Below, piece by piece: positions 8,499 to 17,306 of a stretch of DNA of 64,000 bases (position 1 is its first letter; the number at the start of each line of letters is the position of its first letter). The notes beneath the pieces are model-generated. The model did not search any database. It saw only the letters and a program-made list of their open reading frames with translations, and was not told the DNA's origin. The position numbers and the translations under genes are program-made. Source of the DNA: Calothrix sp. PCC 7716 (lineage in GTDB: Bacteria > Cyanobacteriota > Cyanobacteriia > Cyanobacteriales > Nostocaceae); assembly GCF_019977735.1 (NCBI RefSeq), contig NZ_AP025022.1:17720-81719 (forward strand). Reading direction: 5' to 3'.

Positions 8499-8939
8499 AT
8501 GCTATCTCAATCTACCCTTAATACTCGCCACAACAACAAATGTACTATCAAACGTGGTTTAGCTCCTGAGTGGATAGAAGTGAACTGTCGAAGTGTATCA
8601 GCATCAGAAGCGAAGGAACTTCTAGGATATACAGCTTATTCTGATGGAATGTGGTTAGAAGGCGCCAATTTTCAGGGACAGTTCAAACCAGATAAACCTT
8701 GGGAAAGTCGGGATGAAAAAACTGGTAAAAAAAGTAGACCTAAATACCGTACTCCTTTAGAGGAATACGATGCTATGCTGCCCAAACATCCAGAAAACAA
8801 GCGTTATTGGGAAGATTTGGAAGCATTAAAGCTTTTATGCTACATAATCAACGGTATTCCCTGCTTAGTTATAACAGAAGGATTTTTTAAAGCTATTTGC
8901 GGTTGCACCTCGCAATATGCAATTGGAATATACCGATAA
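8499..8939 (+). pseudogene. N-terminal fragment of DUF3854 (CyRepA-like) replication protein
   Basis: The protein begins LAPEWIEVNCRSVSASEAKEL and continues LLGYTAYSDGMWLEGANFQG and PLEEYDAMLPKHPENKRYW, the opening typical of cyanobacterial plasmid proteins with DUF3854 (a TOPRIM-like primase part). It reaches CLVITEGFFKAICGC, the first catalytic Glu of the TOPRIM domain, and then stops after a short unrelated tail. Full-length relatives exceed 1,000 residues, so most of the gene, including the helicase part, is gone. A further open frame to about 9040 (DNSFDYLCPTINQPHYKHP) is of unknown origin. I chose ATG 8499 over 8415 because of GAGG at 8487. Confidence 0.75.
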
Positions 8940-9189
8940 TTCCTTTGACTATCTATGTCCAACCATCAACCAACCTCATTACAAGCATCCATCGGAAAAT
9001 CGAGTAGTAATGAATATATCAGTTATTGATGAACCATAAAAAAATTACTCTCAAATTGACGGTAAAATTTAGGCGAAAATGATATTTATTGATAATGAAA
9101 GCATTTGTTGAGAATCAAGGCACAATTTAACTATTAGGTATGTGATGTGATTTTTTCTTATACTGTACGTAAGTTTGGAGGAAAATTAA

Positions 9190-9726
9190 ATGAATGCAAT
9201 TTCTATATGGATTGAGTATAAACTAGTAAATAATCCCGATACTTTAAAAATTCAAATGGCGCCTTTATATTATTTTGAGCCACTGGATGAGGATGAAAAT
9301 CCCGATTTGGATTATACAGGCGAAGAATATGAGTATGATTCTGTTCCAAAATATTTTCATGCTATAGAATACATAGGATGTGAAATTAGTAATGTCGAAC
9401 ATACAAAAATAACAATATTAGATGAACGCAATGGTATTGAGTACATTCAATCAGAAACATTTTGGAACAAGGGTGAGAATAGGATGATTATGACTCAGAC
9501 TCTTTCTGGGAATATTAATAGATATGATATGTTGGTAGAAACGCTAATTAATAAAGAACGAAATACAATACAGCAGGTGAAATTTATTATAGAAAATAAC
9601 ATTCCAAAATACCAGGAACAAATTATTATCCAAACAAATGAAGACGGGAGTGAAAGCATTTTGTTGGACAATGTGCAACAGCAAAAATCAAATGATATAC
9701 TTGGAAAATTGGGGGTATCAGTTTAA
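9190..9726 (+). CDS. hypothetical protein, 178 residues
   Basis: This acidic soluble protein has a beta-rich look with many Ile, Tyr and Glu residues. TTGGAGGAAAATTA directly before ATG 9190 is a strong ribosome-binding site, so the start is well supported. No signal peptide, membrane segment or known motif is visible. It converges with the nuclease-transposase gene (stop at 9771), 44 bp away. No family recognised. Confidence 0.6.
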   Translation: MNAISIWIEYKLVNNPDTLKIQMAPLYYFEPLDEDENPDLDYTGEEYEYDSVPKYFHAIEYIGCEISNVEHTKITILDERNGIEYIQSETFWNKGENRMIMTQTLSGNINRYDMLVETLINKERNTIQQVKFIIENNIPKYQEQIIIQTNEDGSESILLDNVQQQKSNDILGKLGVSV

Positions 9727-9770
9727 TTTTACTCAAGAAGGATAGTATTTATAGATAAACGATACCGCTA

Positions 9771-12506
9771 CTACGTTCTCTTAAATTTATCAATATCCTT
9801 CTCTCCTGACATGAAGAATTTCAACAATGATTTATCTTGAAATCTACAGGTTTGCATAATTCCAAGTAAAACGAGATATGAGGTAGCACCAGATTCATAA
9901 AAAGACCCTGATATTTTGCGCTGTATAGCAAGATGTCTAATCGCACGCTCTGCTGTGTTATTATTCCAGGGTATAGTATCTTGTTCAAGGAAAGTGAATA
10001 AACTTTGCCTATAACGTTCAAAGCGTTTTTGATATTTAACTGCTAATTCAGAGCGGTAAACTTTATCAAGTATATTTTGAAAATAGAATTTTTCTACGAC
10101 TTTATTAAACTTGCTTAAATGTCTTTTTTTTAAGCCATATTTTTCAACTGTTTCAAGTATTGGTATAATTAAGTTTCTTACCTCAGAAACAAAACATTCA
10201 AACTCGGTATCAAATGGCGCCGACCATAAATCATCATTGATATCTCTAATTAAATGACTCCAGCATTTTTGCTGTTTACAGTTTACAGAGTCATAACCGC
10301 CATAAAAATCTGAAACTAATACACCCTTATATTCAGATAAAATTTCATGAACAATTTCTGCTTCTCTCGTCTTAGTTAGTCTGTATATTACATGTTTACC
10401 ATCGGTAAATACCCAAACGTATTGATTTATTCCTCGGATGCTTATCTGAGTTTCATCAACGTGAATAAAAGGGCTTTCTAAAATTTTTTGAATAAGAATT
10501 AGTTCAGTTTCTGCATAGTGTTCAGAAAATTGTTTTAGGAAATAAGTAATTGTTCCTTCGGCTATGCTTTCACCAAATAATTCCTCGGTTTCCTGCACAA
10601 TAATTTGATATGGTAATCTAAGAAAAAGTCTTTGATAAACAACCCAAGCTTTAAATCCATGTCCATAAGAACAAGGGCGACCCATTCCAAAAAAACTTGG
10701 TGGCGCCGAATATTTTTTGCATATTGGGCAGTAGTTCTTATAACCTATATACTTGATAATATTTTTCTTGCATCCAGTTTCTAAAAAAATCAGGTCAATA
10801 ACTATTTTGTAAATTATCTTGTGTTTTTCTTGGAGAAGTTCATTATTACATTGTGGACATGCTTCTAAAGCTGGCACATGAATTACTTTGTTTATTTTTG
10901 AATTAACTGCTCGATTGTAATTTTTATGCTGTCGTGCGCCTCTTTTTCTATTTTGGCTAGTATCATTATTATTTTCTTTAATATTATCTTTGCTAATACT
11001 TATCTTTTTATTATCGTAGTCGGCATGAGCAAATTTAAGAATTGTGTCAAATTGGTTGTGAATTTTCTTGCCAGTTTCTGTAGATTCTTTTTTAGGTTGA
11101 TTAGCGAAATCAATATTAGATTGCAATTCGGAATTTGTTATAATTTTACAATATTCATCTGCTAATAGTTTGAGCGCGCGACAATCATCTTGATTGTATT
11201 GAATCAACTTTTGCTGATGTTCGACTTCTTGGCTGTCTTCCCATTGATATCGCCAAGCAATACTTTGTAATCCAGATGCATTTGGAACTGTCCAATAAAT
11301 TCCTAAAAAATCGCCAATTGCTTTTAGACTATTAGAATAAGTTGGAAAGTATACCTTGCCATAAATATATGAGTTAAGATTTATCAAACGCTGTTTTATT
11401 AACTCACAATCAGTTGAGTACCTTTTTGCTAATTCATTAATGGCTTTAACTTCATAACTGCCATAATGATAAATTACTGCTTCAGGATATGAGTTAATTT
11501 TTTCAATCAACTGCTTCCAAATGCTTTCTTCATCATCAGTTGTATCTGCCCAAAATGAATGATATGAAGCATTCTCTCCCGTGCATATCAAAAGACCAAT
11601 TAGATAATGAAAATTCTCATCGGGAATACCCTCAATATCTAAAAAAAGCTCAACTGGTTTTCTAGATAATGAGGGTATTTCCTGGATATATATTTTCTGC
11701 TCTCTAATTGCTAAAGCTTGCAGTTCCAAGCTGTGTTTTACAGGTAATTTACTTTTTAGCTTTTTCTTATTTCGTCTGAGCCTAAATAAATACGAAAGTT
11801 GATGAATGGTAAATATTCCCTTTTTGTGATAATTTTGAATTGCTTTAGGTGTCATTCTATCGAGCAAGCTAAGATTATTCTCCTTAACCGCTTGTTCTCG
11901 ACATAAATCCCGAAATTGACAGTATGGGCAATGCTTATTCAAAATCAAAGGTGGAGGTTCAATAGGCTTTTCTTCTACCCATGCTTGTAGCATTTTAAGG
12001 GATGGAGTTATTGATTTATAACCACTTTCCAGTTTAACTCGATGAGCCTTTCCATCCATCCCCACAATTGTGCCTACAGCAGGTAACTGTTTTTGAATTT
12101 GTCCTAGAATTTTACCAATAAATAAAAGTTCTATTTTCTGTTCATTGGTGATGCTGCAAGTTCCAATAATAATTGTAGGTTCGTAGATTGAATTACGACG
12201 TGATGAGGGAGCATCAACTTTTGTTAAAACATCGCATTGAGCTTCCCAATACTCCGATTTAAGGCTTGCTTCAACGAAAAAATCATTTCCCTTAAAGTTA
12301 TTTTCATCATATTTTTTGGCGCCAAGATGTTCTTGCTTAAAAACCTCAAGATACTTAGCTTGGTGAGTCCTTTTACGTTCTTCGATAATGCGGAAGTAGT
12401 CATGGGGAGTTCCTTTATCATCAGAAAACAGCATTAAAAATGCTTTGCGAGGACACAGGGAATAGGCAACGAACACTTCTGACGTAATGATAATTTCGGT
12501 ACTCAT
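9771..12506 (-). CDS. fusion: Cas4/RecB-like nuclease + DEDD exonuclease + IS66-type transposase
   Basis: There are three parts in order. Residues 1-210 match TM0106-type RecB nucleases: Cys18 (LCPRKAF), Cys193, Cys196 and Cys202 (HCPYCQFRDLC) form a Cas4-like Fe-S site, and QCDVL (Asp92) with YEP (Glu109) belong to the PD-(D/E)XK core. Residues 283-455 are an RNase H-like DEDD exonuclease (FLDIEG with Asp290/Glu292, YHYGSYE, NQDD with Asp440/441). Residues 545-911 are an IS66-type transposase, with zinc knuckles CPQC and CPIC and DDE residues Asp684 (HVDETQ), Asp733 (VSDFYGGYD) and Glu853 (NNTAERAIRHLAIQRK). The gene follows 12522-13061 by 15 bp. I could not find flanking inverted repeats, so it may be a domesticated or solitary gene. 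Confidence 0.88.
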   Translation of the reverse strand: MSTEIIITSEVFVAYSLCPRKAFLMLFSDDKGTPHDYFRIIEERKRTHQAKYLEVFKQEHLGAKKYDENNFKGNDFFVEASLKSEYWEAQCDVLTKVDAPSSRRNSIYEPTIIIGTCSITNEQKIELLFIGKILGQIQKQLPAVGTIVGMDGKAHRVKLESGYKSITPSLKMLQAWVEEKPIEPPPLILNKHCPYCQFRDLCREQAVKENNLSLLDRMTPKAIQNYHKKGIFTIHQLSYLFRLRRNKKKLKSKLPVKHSLELQALAIREQKIYIQEIPSLSRKPVELFLDIEGIPDENFHYLIGLLICTGENASYHSFWADTTDDEESIWKQLIEKINSYPEAVIYHYGSYEVKAINELAKRYSTDCELIKQRLINLNSYIYGKVYFPTYSNSLKAIGDFLGIYWTVPNASGLQSIAWRYQWEDSQEVEHQQKLIQYNQDDCRALKLLADEYCKIITNSELQSNIDFANQPKKESTETGKKIHNQFDTILKFAHADYDNKKISISKDNIKENNNDTSQNRKRGARQHKNYNRAVNSKINKVIHVPALEACPQCNNELLQEKHKIIYKIVIDLIFLETGCKKNIIKYIGYKNYCPICKKYSAPPSFFGMGRPCSYGHGFKAWVVYQRLFLRLPYQIIVQETEELFGESIAEGTITYFLKQFSEHYAETELILIQKILESPFIHVDETQISIRGINQYVWVFTDGKHVIYRLTKTREAEIVHEILSEYKGVLVSDFYGGYDSVNCKQQKCWSHLIRDINDDLWSAPFDTEFECFVSEVRNLIIPILETVEKYGLKKRHLSKFNKVVEKFYFQNILDKVYRSELAVKYQKRFERYRQSLFTFLEQDTIPWNNNTAERAIRHLAIQRKISGSFYESGATSYLVLLGIMQTCRFQDKSLLKFFMSGEKDIDKFKRT

Positions 12507-12521
12507 GACAAAATATTTTTA

Positions 12522-13061
12522 TTATTGCGATATTGGATGGTACAAACCATCTTTATCATTCCACTCCCACCCAAACGAACGCGGGTCTCGGTTGCGTGTA
12601 TAACTAATAAATTCTTTGGTGCTGAGTTTTTCTCTTTCTGCTGACAGGGTTGCTGGGTTTAGTCCTAACCGTTGAGCTAAGTTCTCGTGGGGGAATGCTC
12701 CCAGTTCGACAGTTGGTTGCTGGAATGGGTTGTAAGAATTTGAGCGACTTCTTGAGTTTTGGTTGCTTCTGGTGGTGCGAATTGCCGTTTCGATTTTTTC
12801 TAACTGTTGCAGCAGGGTTTGGCGATCGCTTTTTAGTTGGGTTTCGAGTTGGTCGAGTTTTTCCTCCAGGCGCTTGGTATTCGTGTTTGTAGGGATAAAA
12901 TTGATAACAGTTTTGCTATCAATTTCAGCAATTACATCCTGAAGGCTTTGCAGGAGGGCAGTTGTGTGTCCTTCTCGATGTAACCGTGATAATTCGCGTA
13001 CTGCTGGAATTAAGGCAGTAGGTACGCGAAGCATTTGGCTTTTGGGTGCAGGTTCGCTCAT
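12522..13061 (-). CDS. coiled-coil protein, partner of the nuclease-transposase
   Basis: The 179-residue protein has a short N-terminal segment (MLRVPTALIPAVRELSRLHREG) resembling a ribbon-helix-helix or helical DNA-binding start. A coiled coil follows (about 60-98, RLEEKLDQLETQLKSDRQ and onward), then a Ser/Asn/Arg-rich linker and a C-terminal domain (HENLAQRLGLNPATLSAER, SFGWEWNDKDGLYHP) that looks helix-turn-helix-like. It is encoded 15 bp upstream of the nuclease-transposase gene on the same strand, so the two are almost certainly one operon. I infer that it binds DNA and recruits or regulates the 911-residue enzyme. No named family recalled. Confidence 0.7.
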   Translation of the reverse strand: MSEPAPKSQMLRVPTALIPAVRELSRLHREGHTTALLQSLQDVIAEIDSKTVINFIPTNTNTKRLEEKLDQLETQLKSDRQTLLQQLEKIETAIRTTRSNQNSRSRSNSYNPFQQPTVELGAFPHENLAQRLGLNPATLSAEREKLSTKEFISYTRNRDPRSFGWEWNDKDGLYHPISQ

Positions 13062-13452
13062 ACTGATATCAAAATTGCTATCATTAAATTTTACCAGTTA
13101 TGGAGCGGAAATAAAGCACAGAACCTGCAATAGCTGCTCTTCGGCTCTCCAACATTCGTTCGATTCTCAATAACCTGATGCTATCAGAGGTCATTGCTGT
13201 CTTGCTAAGATTTACTTAACTTTATAAACGACTTGTAAGGTCAAAACTTGTTCAAAAATATACTAGTACTTATCAACTATGTGGTGTTGCACTTTTGTGC
13301 AAGTAAGTTGGTTATTTCTCGCAATAGATTTAATCAAAAGCATCATATAGTAGTTATTGTACCGTCATTTATGGCTTTAATCATTTATATTCGTCTGGCT
13401 TTTCAGCTTTCATCTACTTGCATTCAATAAAATTATTAACTAATATCCAATA
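13062..13452. other. divergent intergenic region
   Basis: This 391-bp stretch lies between the leftward nuclease operon and the rightward signalling operon and should contain both promoters. A 60-codon open frame at 13248-13430 is hydrophobic but has no start-site support, and I do not call it. No repeat or RNA recognised. Confidence 0.35.
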
Positions 13453-14190
13453 ATGATTTCCCTTACAGACAATGTAGTTATAATTACTGATATACTAATT
13501 TTATCTATAATACTGTGGCTAATTGTCTGGCGCCAGCAAACACGACAGGCACTATATTGGTGGCATCATCGACAACATATAAAAATGCGCCAAGAAGCTG
13601 ATTCAATTCGTAATAAAACATTACAGGAATTGTTTGTCTTACGCCGAAATATGGAGCTATCACAAGTAAATAATTCTAAAACTTATTTTGACCAAAAATA
13701 TCTTGACCATGTTCAAAATATTGATTCCTCTCTCAAAAAACTCAGTGAGTATCTTTATCCTGCACACTTAGATAATAATTTACCATTAGCAATTTATTCT
13801 CTTTTGGAATCTTGGAAATCAAACTTCTCATCATTCAATTTTCATCTCAAGTTACCAGAAATATGGGATAACGAACCAGAAGAAAAAAATCGTATACTAT
13901 TAATGATTATCAACGAATTATTAAATATAATTATTTTATCTCATGAAATTTTACCATTAATATTGGTAGCTACACTCGAACAAAAAAATAATTACAATAA
14001 ATTCAAACTAGAGTTAAAAAATTCTTGCACATCCAATCACACTCATTTCTATCGTCTACCAGAATTTGATTACCTGTGCCATATTTTTAAAATTATTACG
14101 GGTGGTAAATGTTTCTATCAACAAAAGCATTCTACCCAAATTTGGCACTTTTGCTGGTATAATAACAAATCAGTGTTGCACACAAATTAG
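13453..14190 (+). CDS. membrane-anchored, degenerate histidine-kinase-like protein
   Basis: One N-terminal membrane helix (about 8-26, VIITDILILSIILWLIVW) is followed by a helical region (TLQELFVLRRNMELS, HVQNIDSSLKKLSEYLYPAHL) like the dimerisation part of NarX/LiaS-type kinases, and a region that aligns loosely with a HATPase start (RILLMIINELLNIIILSHE). The Gly-rich ATP-lid motifs are absent and the protein is only 245 residues, so it is probably catalytically dead. It is the first gene of an operon with a NarL-type regulator (27 bp to its ATG) and a CHASE2 kinase. A scaffold or modulator role for that pair is inference. Confidence 0.6.
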   Translation: MISLTDNVVIITDILILSIILWLIVWRQQTRQALYWWHHRQHIKMRQEADSIRNKTLQELFVLRRNMELSQVNNSKTYFDQKYLDHVQNIDSSLKKLSEYLYPAHLDNNLPLAIYSLLESWKSNFSSFNFHLKLPEIWDNEPEEKNRILLMIINELLNIIILSHEILPLILVATLEQKNNYNKFKLELKNSCTSNHTHFYRLPEFDYLCHIFKIITGGKCFYQQKHSTQIWHFCWYNNKSVLHTN

Positions 14191-14217
14191 TAATTTAATA
14201 TTTTTTAGGAGTTGAAA

Positions 14218-14889
14218 ATGAGCCAAACCGTATCTCAATCAAATCGATATAAGTTTTTAGTCGTAGATGACCAAGAATTAGTTTTATTTGCAACTATTAA
14301 TACTCTTAAACAAGAATATCCTGAAGCTGAAATTTTAAGAGCAAAAACTGCTCAAGATGCTTTAGCTATAGCATCAAAGCAAAATTTAGATTTAGCTGTG
14401 GTTGATTTATCTATGCCTGAAAATAGCGGAGAATCAGCAAAAACTGATGCAGGTATTGAATTACTCAAAAAATTAATGGATAAGTATCGTACATTAAATA
14501 TTGTAGTTCAAAGTGCTTATTCGCGTTCCCTAATTCGCTTAAAACCAACAATAAATATTCATGAAGGTGGTTTTACTGTTGCAGATAAAAGCTTGCCGAT
14601 GCAAGATATGTTGACTAAAGTTGATTGGGCACTTAAAGGTTTAAATTATACACCAAAAGAAATGCGTTTTGGATTAGAATTAAAACCAGAATGGTTACAG
14701 ATGTTGCAATTAGCATTTAAAGAAGGTTTAACCGATAAAGCAATTGCTGAGAAAATGGTCATAGCTGAACGAACAGTAAGACACTATTGGACAAAAATTC
14801 AGGATGCATTATCTGTTTACCCAGAACCAAATAAAAATTTGCGAATTCAAACTGAAAATCGAGCTAGAGAAGAAGGTTTAATTGATTAA
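14218..14889 (+). CDS. NarL/LuxR-type response regulator
   Basis: An N-terminal receiver domain (FLVVDDQELVLFATI; phospho-acceptor Asp63 in AVVDLSMP, counted from ATG 14218) precedes a C-terminal helix-turn-helix (GLTDKAIAEKMVIAERTVRHY). The insert NSGESAKTDAGIE after the acceptor is an unusual loop. I place the start at ATG 14218 because AGGAG (14207-14211) lies six bases upstream of it; the in-frame TTG at 14212 touches that site. It is flanked by the degenerate kinase upstream and the CHASE2 kinase 17 bp downstream, so the CHASE2 protein is the likely phosphodonor. Targets may be the adjacent adhesin and DUF928 genes, but no operator was identified. Confidence 0.85.
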   Translation: MSQTVSQSNRYKFLVVDDQELVLFATINTLKQEYPEAEILRAKTAQDALAIASKQNLDLAVVDLSMPENSGESAKTDAGIELLKKLMDKYRTLNIVVQSAYSRSLIRLKPTINIHEGGFTVADKSLPMQDMLTKVDWALKGLNYTPKEMRFGLELKPEWLQMLQLAFKEGLTDKAIAEKMVIAERTVRHYWTKIQDALSVYPEPNKNLRIQTENRAREEGLID

Positions 14890-14906
14890 TATATTACAAA
14901 AATAGT

Positions 14907-16814
14907 ATGCTACGAAATTTTTGGAGAAAATATCATTCAAATCCTCAGTTTACACATGCTGATATTATTGCAGCAATTACTGCTATCGGCTTTATTATAG
15001 CAGTTCGCTTGCTAGGAGGATTGCAATTTCTCGAACTATCTGCCTTTGATACGTTTATGCGGTTGCGTCCCAAGGAAAGTCCAGACGAAAGGATTTTAGT
15101 AGTGGGTATAAATGAAGATGATATACGTAATATTGGTCAATACCCAATTCCTGATGGTAAAATTGCATCACTATTACAGGAACTGCAAATTCATCAACCT
15201 GCTGCAATTGGTTTAGATATATATCGAGATTTAGCTGTTCCACCTGGAACTGATGAATTGACTAATACTTTCAAACAAACCAAAAATGTAATTGGAGTAG
15301 AAAAAATTGTTCCCGATATTAGCGGTAAAACTGTAAACTCCCCTCCAACACTACCATCCGAGCAGTTAGGGTTTGCAGATGCGGTTTCCGATAAAGATGG
15401 TAAACAAAGACGAGCTTTATTAGGCGCCTCTAACACAAACGACGAATGGCGCCTATCTTTTCCGTTACAATTGACTAGGATATATTTGGAAAATCAGGGT
15501 ATTAAATTAGATAACGTTGAGGGTGATGAATATGGAATGAAATTTGGCTCGGTCAAATTAGAGCGTTTTCTATCTAACTCAGGTGGTTATATTCGAGCCG
15601 ATGCAAAGGGTAGTCAAATATTAATCAACTTTCGTAGTCACCCTCAACCTTTTAACACTGTTTCTCTAACAGACGTTCTGAATAAAAAAATTGCACCAGA
15701 AAAAATCCGCAATAAAATAGTTTTAATTGGAATTACCAGTCCTAGCGCTAAAGATTATGTAGTTTCCGAAGCTATAAAATTAAAAGATGATACCAAAGAC
15801 TCATTAATTTATGGTGTTGTAGTTCAAGCACATGTTACTAGTCAAATAATTAGCGCTGTCGAAAATGGCAGAACTTTTTTAAAGGTATTGCCTGATTTTG
15901 TTGAGTATTTGGGAATTGTGATTATTGGGTTGACCGGAATTGTTTTAGGACGCAGGATTAAATCCTCTATTAAATTAGTATTATTCATTAGTCTCATCAG
16001 CTTTTTTTTACTAGGCACTTCTTATATACTACTAATTTTTGGTTGGTGGATACCAATTGTTCCATTTCTTACAGCTTTTTTATGTAATGGTTTAGTCATA
16101 TCTATTTTTTATAAATATGATGCAGCAGTAAAAGAAACTTTACATGGTCGTCAAATAGTTATTGACCAAGTATTTGAAACAATTCATGGTGGACCATTAC
16201 AAAGTTTGAGTATGATTTTAAGAAATCTTGATGGAGAAGATAACTTTCATAAACCAACATTATCAATGCAGTTAAAACATCTGAATCAAGAACTTAGAGA
16301 AGTACATCAGCTATTAAAAAAAGAGATATCTAGCAATGATGATTCTTTCTATTTAAGAATCGAACAAAAATTAAATTTAAAACAACCTATTCATGAGATT
16401 TTACATCAAGTTTATACCGATGTCATGGAACGAATTAATCCAGAGTTCACTACTCTTAAAATTAAACTAGTTGATTTTCTGCAACTTGATGAACAGAATT
16501 TGACTGTCGAACAAAAGCGCGCGTTATGTCGTTTTTTAGAAGAGGGGTTAACAAATGCTGGTAAATATGCTAAAGGTATCACAATATTAGAGGTCATTTG
16601 TAAGCAAGAACAAGGTGCTAATTTAATTCGAGTTAGTGATAATGGTTGTGGAATTGAAGATTATAACCGAGAATCTCAAGGTTTGGGAACAAAGCAAGCA
16701 ATTAATTTAGCCAAACAACTTAGGGGCAAATTTGAGCGTTCCGCAAATTCTCCGAAAGGTACAGTTTATCAACTGACTTGGACTGCTAAAAAATCAGGTA
16801 TTTGGCGATTTTAA
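14907..16814 (+). CDS. CHASE2-domain sensor histidine kinase
   Basis: This is a 635-residue sensor kinase. An N-terminal membrane helix (about 22-40) leads into an extracytoplasmic CHASE2 domain (about 45-330, with AFDTFMRLRPKESPDERIL and AIGLDIYRD). Three close membrane helices follow (about 333-405), then a HisKA_3-type dimerisation domain with probable phospho-acceptor His427 (ETIHGGPLQSL) and a HATPase_c domain (FLEEGLTNAGKYAKG N-box, DNGCGI G1 box, GLGTKQA lid). All catalytic motifs appear intact. It probably senses an unknown envelope signal and signals to the regulator encoded 17 bp upstream. In Nostocales such kinases are often found beside CHAT, DUF928 and haemagglutinin genes, as here. 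Confidence 0.9.
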   Translation: MLRNFWRKYHSNPQFTHADIIAAITAIGFIIAVRLLGGLQFLELSAFDTFMRLRPKESPDERILVVGINEDDIRNIGQYPIPDGKIASLLQELQIHQPAAIGLDIYRDLAVPPGTDELTNTFKQTKNVIGVEKIVPDISGKTVNSPPTLPSEQLGFADAVSDKDGKQRRALLGASNTNDEWRLSFPLQLTRIYLENQGIKLDNVEGDEYGMKFGSVKLERFLSNSGGYIRADAKGSQILINFRSHPQPFNTVSLTDVLNKKIAPEKIRNKIVLIGITSPSAKDYVVSEAIKLKDDTKDSLIYGVVVQAHVTSQIISAVENGRTFLKVLPDFVEYLGIVIIGLTGIVLGRRIKSSIKLVLFISLISFFLLGTSYILLIFGWWIPIVPFLTAFLCNGLVISIFYKYDAAVKETLHGRQIVIDQVFETIHGGPLQSLSMILRNLDGEDNFHKPTLSMQLKHLNQELREVHQLLKKEISSNDDSFYLRIEQKLNLKQPIHEILHQVYTDVMERINPEFTTLKIKLVDFLQLDEQNLTVEQKRALCRFLEEGLTNAGKYAKGITILEVICKQEQGANLIRVSDNGCGIEDYNRESQGLGTKQAINLAKQLRGKFERSANSPKGTVYQLTWTAKKSGIWRF

Positions 16815-16868
16815 CTTGATTTTGACATATTTATGTAACCAAATTGGCGCCAACTATTAAAGTCTTTT

Positions 16869-17291
16869 ATGAGTAATCAAGATATTCTCGTATATAGAAT
16901 ACCAATCAGAGACTTATTTTTTATGCTCAAACAAAGATTTTTAATAGTTTGTATAGCTAGTTTCCTTAGCTTACCTTTTGCATCTTTAACAGCTAATGCA
17001 GATGGCATATCAAATTCTTATACATCTCGACAAAAACAATTAGCAACAGCAATAGCACAAATTGTCTACAACTATTATCAAAATACTGGACAACCCATTC
17101 CCATTACCAATCAATCTATTATAATTATCATGAGCGCTGTCGGCGCCACTCCACAAGAAGCTGCTTTTATTCAAGACAGAATCGTTGCAAATAGTAATAC
17201 ACTTGCTACACCAAAAGTCGATACAATTATTAATCGCGCGCAAAATATTCTCAATTGTCTAAATACTGTTACAATCGATTGTATTCGTTGA
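16869..17291 (+). CDS. small exported protein
   Basis: From ATG 16923 the protein has a clear Sec signal peptide (MLKQRFLIVCIASFLSL, cleavage near TANA-DG), which makes 16923 a more natural start than 16869; the upstream 18 residues would precede the signal. The mature part is about 100 residues, mostly helical, with two cysteines near the end (LNCLN and IDCIR) that could form a disulfide. The function is unknown. It lies between the CHASE2 kinase and DUF928 genes, 15 bp before the latter, so it probably belongs to the same surface-associated operon. Confidence 0.6.
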   Translation: MSNQDILVYRIPIRDLFFMLKQRFLIVCIASFLSLPFASLTANADGISNSYTSRQKQLATAIAQIVYNYYQNTGQPIPITNQSIIIIMSAVGATPQEAAFIQDRIVANSNTLATPKVDTIINRAQNILNCLNTVTIDCIR

Positions 17292-17306
17292 ATTAAAAAT
17301 ACTCAA

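Noticed and set aside
9727..13200. Terminal inverted repeats for the nuclease-transposase unit
   Set aside because: I compared both flanks by eye and found no convincing inverted repeat or target duplication, so I do not call an element boundary.
13248..13430. 60-codon hydrophobic frame
   Set aside because: No ribosome-binding site; AT-rich DNA readily gives such hydrophobic frames.
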